From Gemmatimonadaceae bacterium (GTDB taxonomy: Bacteria; Gemmatimonadota; Gemmatimonadetes; Gemmatimonadales; Gemmatimonadaceae): DNA of 8,651 bases. Positions 1 through 4,850 of the stretch are shown piece by piece. A program made the translations under genes and the position numbers. Position 1 is the stretch's first letter; each line of letters starts with the position of its first letter. The stretch is taken from positions 1-8,651 of the forward strand of contig JACDDZ010000059.1 in assembly GCA_013816695.1 (NCBI GenBank). Direction: 5' to 3'. The notes beneath the pieces are model-generated. The model saw nothing but the letters and a program-made list of their open reading frames with translations. It did not search any database and had not been told where the DNA came from.

Positions 1-2
1 TG

Positions 3-554
3 GGTAGAATCGCTCCTCTTCTTCTCGGTGGCCTGATTGGTTGTATCCCACAGACGCCTTCTGCACGGACGCCACGTTTAAGTAAGGACGCGTGCGCGGT
101 GGGGTATGATTCGCTACCTCGCACGCTGTCGGTGAATTCGCCTGTCAAAGTTGGAGCGATTAGCATTTTTCGATTTACCGTGACGAACCCTTGCGCGACT
201 GTTGTTCCACTAAGACAGAGTGGCAACTGGCCGTTTTATTCCGTAGTTACAGATCCAAACGGTAAAGAGGTTTGGGCCCCATTCCGCGTATCGGAGTTCC
301 TGGACGCAACGATATTGGACATGAACCCGGGCGAGATTAAGTGCTTTGAGCGAGATGTTCCGATGTATACAACTCAAGGAGAGCTTATAGAAGCGGGTGA
401 GTATACGGTGCGTGCGGCTTTTCTTTCGGCGAACCTGTATTCGCCCGCGGCGTTAGTGGCGAAATTAATTGTGGAACCTTCGACTGATGGCGTCACTGCA
501 CCTCGTGTATTCCAACCAGCCAGACATTGGAGATACTGCGACAAGAAGAAGTGA
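3..554 (+). CDS. Putative lipoprotein with BsuPI-like domain, 5' end outside the window
   Basis: The frame is open from the left edge to a TGA at 552-554. A GTG at 99 could be taken as a start, but the codons upstream of it read as a lipoprotein signal peptide: a hydrophobic run (IAPLLLGG) ending in the lipobox LIGC, with Cys at 42-44. The codon straddling the edge is ?TG, so the true start may lie one base outside, giving about 184 residues. The mature part is beta-rich and resembles the BsuPI (intracellular proteinase inhibitor) domain: FTVTNPC at the start, then DPNGKEVW, a PGE turn near the middle, and a final GEYTVRAAF strand. The family match is from memory of its consensus and is moderate. 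The role is unknown; by the signal it would be membrane-anchored outside the cytoplasm. GC is about 51%, lower than much of the rest of the window, which fits an accessory gene. Confidence 0.72.
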   Translation, partial: GRIAPLLLGGLIGCIPQTPSARTPRLSKDACAVGYDSLPRTLSVNSPVKVGAISIFRFTVTNPCATVVPLRQSGNWPFYSVVTDPNGKEVWAPFRVSEFLDATILDMNPGEIKCFERDVPMYTTQGELIEAGEYTVRAAFLSANLYSPAALVAKLIVEPSTDGVTAPRVFQPARHWRYCDKKK

Positions 555-580
555 ATTATGGTTTGTGCGCCGTGTAGTGA

Positions 581-673
581 CGTCGCATGCTCACCGAGGG
601 AACACGTGTTGAGTGCGAAATCGCGCAGGGACCGGAAGGCCAGCAGGCGACCAACGTAGAGCAGTTGGCATAA
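581..673 (+). pseudogene. 3' remnant of a cold-shock protein (Csp) gene
   Basis: The 28-residue reading from ATG 587 to TAA 671 matches the C-terminal end of bacterial CspA-type proteins: LTEGTRVECEIAQGP followed by a QATNV motif and a short tail. The usual pattern there is L-x-EGQ-x-V-x-FE, then GPKGPQATNV. The upstream two thirds of a normal 65-70 residue Csp, with the RNA-binding KGFGFI and VHF motifs, is missing. In frame there is a TGA at 578-580, and I find no KWFN- or VHF-like coding in any frame between 555 and 586. The break is therefore near 581-586, right after the lipoprotein gene. The fragment cannot form an OB fold and is almost surely nonfunctional. Confidence 0.8.
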
Positions 674-678
674 AACAA

Positions 679-702
679 AAGAGCCGCCCAGAGGGGGCTC
701 TT
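679..702. terminator. Terminator-like hairpin after the csp remnant
   Basis: AAGAGCC (679-685) pairs with GGCTCTT (696-702). An inner CCC/GGG pairing (687-689 with 693-695) closes an AGA loop, leaving G686 bulged. It begins six bases after the csp stop, so it is probably the original csp terminator. The 3' T run on the plus strand is weak (TTCTACGGG). The A-rich run before it (671-680) would give a better U tract for transcripts on the minus strand, so it may act in both directions. Confidence 0.6.
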
Positions 703-727
703 CTACGGGAGTTTTACAGTTCCGTGG

Positions 728-760
728 TTTGCGGTAATTTGCGTAGACAGATTTGTGTAG
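728..760 (+). repeat. Three short near-direct repeats, possible integrase arm sites
   Basis: TTTGCGGTA (728-736), TTTGCGTAG (738-746) and TTTGTGTAG (752-760) are variants of one 9-base word with starts 10 and 14 bases apart. Such clustered direct repeats beside a tRNA-end attachment site are typical of arm-type binding sites of tyrosine recombinases. The repeats are short, so chance is possible, and no integrase gene lies in the window. Confidence 0.35.
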
Positions 761-890
761 GGGAAATTTCGTGTTGCTGGTTGCGAACGTGCAACTTCCC
801 AAGCCGGACGTCGGTTCCCCAGGGAAGGGTGCCGAGAGCTCTTCGCGGGGGTCGTTTGGGGGCCGTTTACCCCGGCACACTGAGGCATTC

Positions 891-910
891 TTGCCGGATA
901 GGTCCGGCAA
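891..910. repeat. Perfect 8-bp inverted repeat with 4-base loop
   Basis: TTGCCGGA (891-898) and TCCGGCAA (903-910) are exact reverse complements around TAGG. No T run follows on either strand, so it is not a typical rho-independent terminator. It could be a protein binding site or part of a folded RNA; the sequence does not decide. Confidence 0.5.
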
Positions 911-967
911 CGATCCTGCTTTCCCCTATGAACCGCGGCAAAATCACTTCGAAGGAAACGGGCGCCG

Positions 968-1013
968 TCTGACTCTGGATCAGAAGAGTCCGGTTCGAGC
1001 CCAGGAGGGGCAA
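968..1013 (+). tRNA. 3' fragment of a tRNA-Gln(CUG) gene, probably not functional
   Basis: The anticodon arm is perfect: TCTGA (968-972) and TCAGA (980-984) enclose the loop CTCTGGA, with T at position 33 and anticodon CTG (975-977), which reads the Gln codon CAG. A short variable loop, the T loop TTCGAGC (994-1000), a 3' acceptor strand AGGGGCA (1006-1012) and a discriminator A follow; CCA is not encoded. The T stem TCCGG/CCAGG has a C x A mismatch that one missing T (CCTGG) would repair. At the expected distance upstream, no matching 5' acceptor strand (TGCCCCT) or D arm is present. The gene is therefore a 3' half, as left behind when an element integrates at a tRNA 3' end. A terminator follows six bases later. 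Confidence 0.75.
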
Positions 1014-1018
1014 CTTGG

Positions 1019-1054
1019 AGTCCGACGGTCATTATTGGCCGTCGGACTTTTTTT
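1019..1054 (+). terminator. Strong rho-independent terminator of the tRNA locus
   Basis: AGTCCGACGG (1019-1028) pairs perfectly with CCGTCGGACT (1039-1048). A T-G and a C-G pair can extend the stem to 12 bp around a six-base loop, and seven T residues follow (1048-1054). It sits directly behind the tRNA fragment, so it is likely the original terminator of that tRNA gene. It also insulates the downstream operon from transcription coming from the left. Confidence 0.93.
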
Positions 1055-1103
1055 ATTCGCTTTCCAACGGCGTGGCGTTGTAATTGAATAGTCAGGCAAG
1101 TAC

Positions 1104-2060
1104 ATGGACCTGTTCAAGAATAGAATTGCCAGGATTCTGCCGGGAATTGCCAAGCTCGCACTAATTGCGCTCGCGCTCGTCGCTTTCAAGGCGCAAGCTG
1201 GCCTGCTCACCGGCCGCGATGTCCTGGGTGAACTGCACTCCTACAATGTCTGGATTATCCTTGCGAGCGTAGCGCTCACAGCAGGGAGCTTCTGCGTGCT
1301 TTGCGGACTGGAGCTTTTTGCGTTGAAAGAAGCCGGAGGAGTTTCGACCCGCTCGATTTCCAGGCTGCGCGGTGCGGCAACAGGTTTTGTCGCCCATGCC
1401 TTTAGCCAGACCCTCGGTTTCGCCCTCATTACCGGTGCGGCGGTGCGCGTCAGGGCCTATAGCCCCGCGAGAGTCTCAACGGGTGACATCGCGCGGGTGA
1501 GCGCATTCGTCACCCTGACTGCAACGCTCGGCCTCGTGACTGGCGGAGCAACGTCGCTGCTCATTGGAGCCGCACTCTTCACTTTCGGTGGACACCTGTT
1601 CCATTTGCACTGGCTGGGATGGCTTCTCGCATCGCTCGTGCTCGGCTATGTCTTCTGGTGCGCTGTGCCAGGTAACCGGCAGTTGGAATTGCGCGGTGTA
1701 CGCATGCATCGACCAAGCGGTAGTGCCGCTGTAACCCAGATACTCATGGCCACCGCCGACTGGATTCTCGCCGGATCGGTGCTTTTCGTTCTTCTGCCAC
1801 GCGGGATGTTCAGCTTTCCGCAATTTCTGCCGGCATTTTTCGTCGCGCAAACTGTTGCGGTAGTAAGTCACGTACCCGGCGGACTGGGCGTATTTGAAGT
1901 GATCCTCTTCGCGCTGCTGGGAGTAGCGGCGGGAGTCCCCGTTGTCGGCGCATCTGTCGCCGCGGCCTTTTTGGCCTATAGGGTCATCTATTACCTCCTG
2001 CCCCTTGCTGGGGCGGCGACCATCGCCCTGGTCAACGATGTGAGGCCTGCGGCGCGATGA
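1104..2060 (+). CDS. YbhN/UPF0104-type integral membrane protein (LPG synthase TM-domain family)
   Basis: This 318-residue protein is almost wholly hydrophobic. Membrane segments can be placed near residues 12-32, 48-71, 93-115, 131-160, 168-188, 213-232, 240-255, 262-282 and 284-310. The motif SHVPGGLGVFE (255-265) is the hallmark of the lysylphosphatidylglycerol-synthase transmembrane family (PF03706; UPF0104/YbhN). The C-terminal aminoacyltransferase domain of MprF is absent, so it cannot by itself make aminoacyl-PG; the membrane part of MprF acts as a lipid flippase. In E. coli, ybhN neighbours the cardiolipin synthase gene clsB, and here too the next gene, overlapping by ATGA, encodes a phospholipase D-superfamily enzyme. 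A role in moving or presenting the lipid product of that enzyme is inference. The ATG at 1104 has only a weak AGG upstream, and I see no clear promoter between the terminator at 1054 and this start. Confidence 0.88.
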   Translation: MDLFKNRIARILPGIAKLALIALALVAFKAQAGLLTGRDVLGELHSYNVWIILASVALTAGSFCVLCGLELFALKEAGGVSTRSISRLRGAATGFVAHAFSQTLGFALITGAAVRVRAYSPARVSTGDIARVSAFVTLTATLGLVTGGATSLLIGAALFTFGGHLFHLHWLGWLLASLVLGYVFWCAVPGNRQLELRGVRMHRPSGSAAVTQILMATADWILAGSVLFVLLPRGMFSFPQFLPAFFVAQTVAVVSHVPGGLGVFEVILFALLGVAAGVPVVGASVAAAFLAYRVIYYLLPLAGAATIALVNDVRPAAR

Positions 2061-3586
2061 ACAGTTCCAGCGTGATGGTTCAACCCGGACGGCCTCGCGA
2101 GGCAGGAGCGGACGCTGCACCGGCGCCGTCAACAATGGAATGGCTTATAGACAACGACGATGCATACCGCGCAATCGCATCCGCTGTCCAGACTGCCACG
2201 AAGTCAGTGTTCGTCTCACAACTGGGATTTGACGCTGACTTCACGGTGCCGTGCGCGAATGGCGACGCTGGAACGCCATTCATTGATCTTTTGCTCACGG
2301 CGGCGAACGAGCGTGAAGTTGATGTGAGGATTCTGCTAAATGCTACAATCCTCCTCGATACGCTAAAGCCGCTGCGGAGATACCTGTCGTCAAACGGAAT
2401 TCACTCTCCGAACATGCAGCTGCGCGGAGTCAGTTTCTTTCCCCACCTTTTGCACGCAAAGATGGTGATAGTGGACTCGGAAGCTGCATTTCTTGTCGGA
2501 TCCCCCTTTGTCAATGGCTATTGGGATTCGAGTGCGCATCGTCCCCATGATGAAATGCGTCCAACGGGGGAACTCGGCGGCAGACCGGTTCATGACGTTT
2601 CGGTGCAGGTCGAGGGAAAGGCAGCACGCGACGTGGAGCGCGAGTTTTTCCAGCTCTGGGATGTAGCCAATAAGGAAACGCATCTTTCGCAGCAACGCTT
2701 CGACCCCACGGAACCGGCACCACACGCGACATCTGTTCGAATCGACGTCACTGCACCAGCCGGCGTTATTGCGTCCCGGCCGCGCGGATCGACTGCAATC
2801 CTGCGGACGCTCGAGCGCGCCCTTGCAGGAGCGCGATCATTGGTCTACGTCGAGCAGCAGTACCTCTCCTGCCGCCGCGTGTTCACCTCGCTCCGCGATG
2901 CGCTTGATCGAGAGCCTGAGCTCGAAATCATCATCGTGTCAAACCAGAACCCCGACATAACTGCATATGCGCAGTGGCAGCGGATGAATCTGGAGGAGTT
3001 TGGCATGCTCGACCACGAACGAGTAGGAGTATTCGCACTCTGGTCGGCCGCGGCTTTGGAAGACAGAATCCAGATCAATCAGGTCTTTGTGCATAGCAAG
3101 GTGGTCATCGTCGATGATGAATGTGCGATGTGCGGTAGTGCCAACCTCGACGGGGTTTCGCTGCATTCATACGGCGCGGATTTCTCAGGCTGGATTGGAC
3201 GGCGGGTTTTCCGGAACGTGCGAAACTTTGATATCACCGCAACGGTTGACTCGCGGATTCCAGGCATGCATGCACCGGCAAAGTCGCTCAGGCACAGACT
3301 CTGGAGGGAGCACCTCGGAGTCGATTTCGATCAGTCAGCCCGACCTGCCGGGGGGTGGCTTCCGCTCTGGAAACAGTCTGCGCGCCAGAATATCCAAACT
3401 CTTCAGTCAGGCGCTGTTCCGCTCGCGGGTGTTTTTGTCCTTCCTTTCAGTGCCGAGAACCAACCTTCGCGGCAGCTCGGCGAGCTCGATCTCCAGCAGG
3501 GAGGAGCTTCGCTGGAGCTCCTCTTCAATCCCGGCTGGTTTGAGCGCCGCTTCAATTTGCGGTGGGTCAGGAACATGTTTCTATGA
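2057..3586 (+). CDS. Phospholipase D-superfamily enzyme (cardiolipin synthase/transphosphatidylase-like)
   Basis: Two HKD half-sites are present in 509 residues. HAKMVIVD lies at 133-140, followed by GSPFVNGYWD at 148-157; HSKVVIVD lies at 346-353, followed by GSAN at 360-363. Both His, Lys and Asp of each motif are intact, so a phosphatidyl-enzyme mechanism with His nucleophile is expected. Substrates would be phospholipids, with transfer to an alcohol (cardiolipin synthesis or headgroup exchange) or to water. There is no N-terminal membrane helix, unlike ClsA, so it is closer to the ClsB layout. After the second HKD, LRHRLWREHLG (411-421) recalls the EHLG element seen in eukaryotic-type PLDs. 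The first half-site is atypical: seven residues, not six, separate Asp from GS, and SPF replaces the usual Asn position. The start overlaps the upstream stop by ATGA, with GAGG at 2042-2045. The gene is part of a tightly coupled four-gene operon. Confidence 0.92.
   Translation: MNSSSVMVQPGRPREAGADAAPAPSTMEWLIDNDDAYRAIASAVQTATKSVFVSQLGFDADFTVPCANGDAGTPFIDLLLTAANEREVDVRILLNATILLDTLKPLRRYLSSNGIHSPNMQLRGVSFFPHLLHAKMVIVDSEAAFLVGSPFVNGYWDSSAHRPHDEMRPTGELGGRPVHDVSVQVEGKAARDVEREFFQLWDVANKETHLSQQRFDPTEPAPHATSVRIDVTAPAGVIASRPRGSTAILRTLERALAGARSLVYVEQQYLSCRRVFTSLRDALDREPELEIIIVSNQNPDITAYAQWQRMNLEEFGMLDHERVGVFALWSAAALEDRIQINQVFVHSKVVIVDDECAMCGSANLDGVSLHSYGADFSGWIGRRVFRNVRNFDITATVDSRIPGMHAPAKSLRHRLWREHLGVDFDQSARPAGGWLPLWKQSARQNIQTLQSGAVPLAGVFVLPFSAENQPSRQLGELDLQQGGASLELLFNPGWFERRFNLRWVRNMFL
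3569..3573 (+). promoter_or_regulatory. Ribosome binding site deciding the YqcI/YcgG start
   Basis: AGGAA lies nine bases before the ATG at 3583, which overlaps the PLD stop as ATGA. An in-frame GTG at 3562 would add seven residues but has no comparable site, so 3583 is preferred. Confidence 0.65.
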
Positions 3587-4260
3587 GTCATGTCGACAAC
3601 GCGCGTTTCGCGGAGATAGAGAGCGCGTTTCACGAATTCGTGATGCGTGAGCAGTTTCCATGTCTCGGAGCGCGTGCAACAATCAGCCAGGACGCGGGAC
3701 TGGTCAGGGTGTTCGGCGCTCTTGGCGACGCGGGCAATGCCGAACTGATGCGGAGCACGTTGACCGAGTTTGGCGAGCGCGCAAAAAGTGAGCAGGATCC
3801 GTTTCTATCCCTGATTGCGGTTTTTCCCGACACTTCGATTACAAGCGAGGCCGAGTTCGACGATTTACTCTGGCGCCAGCTGGAGCAGTTGCGGTGTGCG
3901 GATACCGAGACCGCCGCTGCAGTGGGACGCGCGAGTGATGACCCCGAGGACCCGCACTTTTCCTTTCGGTTCGGCGGAGTGCCTTACTTCGTTGTTGGAC
4001 TGTCGCCTGTGAGCTCCCGCGTAGCGCGCAGATTCTCCTGGCCAACGCTCGTGTTCAATCCTCACTCGGTGTTCGAGCGACTTCGGGCGGAAGGAAAATA
4101 CGACAGGCTGAAAACCAGGATTCGCGAGCGCGAGATGGCGTTGCAGGGAAGCCTCAACCCAAATCTTGCCGACTTCGGTGAGGTTTCTGAAGCGAGACAG
4201 TATTCCGGAATGGTTCATGAGGCAGAATGGAAATGCCCATTTCACAAAAAAGGATCGTGA
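3583..4260 (+). CDS. YqcI/YcgG-family protein, GntA-like heme-dependent N-hydroxylase candidate
   Basis: This 225-residue soluble protein carries the full set of YqcI/YcgG (PF08892) motifs: FSFRFGGVPYFVVGL (126-140), RRF (149-151), FNPH (158-161), QGSLNPNLADFG (188-199), SEARQYSG (202-209) and the C-terminal EWKCPFH (215-221). Length is normal for the family. The best characterised member is GntA of guanitoxin biosynthesis, a heme-dependent enzyme that N-hydroxylates a guanidine. Most family members have no known substrate, so the reaction here is inferred. The start is translationally coupled to the PLD gene (ATGA), and the next gene encodes a DUF1989 protein, a family also linked to guanidine chemistry. 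His and Cys of CPFH are candidates for cofactor contacts, but I cannot prove heme ligation from sequence. An annotation from GTG 3562 would be seven residues too long. Confidence 0.92.
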   Translation: MSHVDNARFAEIESAFHEFVMREQFPCLGARATISQDAGLVRVFGALGDAGNAELMRSTLTEFGERAKSEQDPFLSLIAVFPDTSITSEAEFDDLLWRQLEQLRCADTETAAAVGRASDDPEDPHFSFRFGGVPYFVVGLSPVSSRVARRFSWPTLVFNPHSVFERLRAEGKYDRLKTRIREREMALQGSLNPNLADFGEVSEARQYSGMVHEAEWKCPFHKKGS

Positions 4261-4850
4261 CGAGGAGCGAGCGGGTGAGCATCCCACCGCAAACAGGGAC
4301 TGCTTTCGAGATTGCTGCCGGCCAACATTTGAAGATCATCGATCCGCTGGGCGAGCAGGTGTCGGACATGGTGTCGTTTGCAAAAGCGGACGTTTGCGAG
4401 TGGCTGTCTTCTGGCCGGACAATCGACTACGCGAACACTGTTTACCTGACAACCGGTCATACGCTCTACTCAAACCGGAGCCGGCCGATGTGGACGATCG
4501 TCGAAGACAAAGTGGGGCGTCACGACTTTCTGCTCACTCCGTGCAGCCCCGAGACCTTTCAAATCATCTATGACAAACGGGAATATCATCCCAGCTGTTT
4601 TGAAAATCTTTGGCGAAGTCTCGCGCCATTCGGGATATCCCCCGACATGATTCCGACCACGATGAATGTTTTCATGAATGTGGATGTTGGGCCGTCTGGC
4701 GAACTGACCATGGGTCCACCTCTGTCAAAAGCCGGAGACTACACTGTGTTCCGCGCCGAGATGGACATGATCGTGGGTGTAACTGCGTGCTCTGCTGAAC
4801 TATCCAACAATGGAACGTTCAAGCCGATCGAGATCGAAATTCTCGGATAG
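4227..4850 (+). CDS. DUF1989 protein (urea-carboxylase-associated / carboxyguanidine-deiminase-like)
   Basis: The DUF1989 (PF09347) pattern runs through all 207 residues: AGQHLKIIDPLGEQVSDMVSF (31-51), TPCSPETF (104-111), YHPSCFENL (120-128), GISPDMIPTTMNVFMNV (136-152), then GDYTVFRAEMDMIVGVTAC (170-188). Cys106, His121 and Cys124 are conserved and could bind a metal or form the active site. Family members UCA1/UCA2 of urea/guanidine carboxylase operons form carboxyguanidine deiminase (CgdAB). This gene stands alone, without guanidine carboxylase or allophanate hydrolase, so its substrate is likely different. It follows the GntA-like gene, overlapping it by 34 bases if ATG 4227 is used (GAGG at 4219-4222). 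ATG 4233 and GTG 4275, the latter behind GAGGAG, are in-frame alternatives; GTG 4275 would remove the overlap and give 191 residues. The 3' end overlaps the convergent glycosyltransferase gene by 51 bases. Confidence 0.92.
   Translation: MEMPISQKRIVTRSERVSIPPQTGTAFEIAAGQHLKIIDPLGEQVSDMVSFAKADVCEWLSSGRTIDYANTVYLTTGHTLYSNRSRPMWTIVEDKVGRHDFLLTPCSPETFQIIYDKREYHPSCFENLWRSLAPFGISPDMIPTTMNVFMNVDVGPSGELTMGPPLSKAGDYTVFRAEMDMIVGVTACSAELSNNGTFKPIEIEILG
4262..4267 (+). promoter_or_regulatory. Internal GAGGAG ribosome binding site, alternative start for the DUF1989 gene
   Basis: GAGGAG sits seven bases before an in-frame GTG (4275-4277), immediately after the upstream stop at 4258-4260. It is a better match to the ribosome than the site before ATG 4227. 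The shorter protein would still begin ahead of the first conserved DUF1989 block. Confidence 0.5.

Larger units (their letters stand above)
703..967. other. Noncoding stretch with hairpins between the csp remnant and the tRNA fragment
   Basis: I see no credible gene here; the readings in both strands are short and of low-complexity composition. It holds inverted repeats: GTTGC/GCAAC (780-784 with 791-795), TTCC/GGAA (815-818 with 823-826) inside an outer TCGG/CCGA pair (811-814 with 832-835), and a perfect 8-bp stem at 891-910. It could be attachment-site DNA of an integrated element or hold a structured RNA. I do not recognise any known RNA family in it. Confidence 0.5.

Noticed and set aside
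374..910. A 178-codon minus-strand reading.
   Set aside because: It lies antisense to the lipoprotein gene and the csp remnant and shows no domain, signal or ribosome site.
921..1013. TTCCCCT at 921-927 could pair with the tRNA 3' acceptor strand AGGGGCA (6 of 7 pairs), suggesting a complete tRNA.
   Set aside because: It would leave 40 bases between acceptor and anticodon stems instead of about 19, with no D arm and no T at position 8; chance pairing or decayed debris is more likely.
703..1032. A 109-codon minus-strand reading containing an APPGLEP-like string.
   Set aside because: That string is the antisense translation of the tRNA T arm, a well-known false gene, and the rest has no recognisable domain.
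753..1091. A 112-codon plus-strand reading across the tRNA fragment and terminator.
   Set aside because: It runs through the tRNA remnant and a strong terminator hairpin and has no protein-like pattern.
1476..2135. A 219-codon minus-strand reading.
   Set aside because: It is the shadow of the YbhN-type gene; the plus frame has membrane helices and the diagnostic motif, while this one is a charged, low-information reading.
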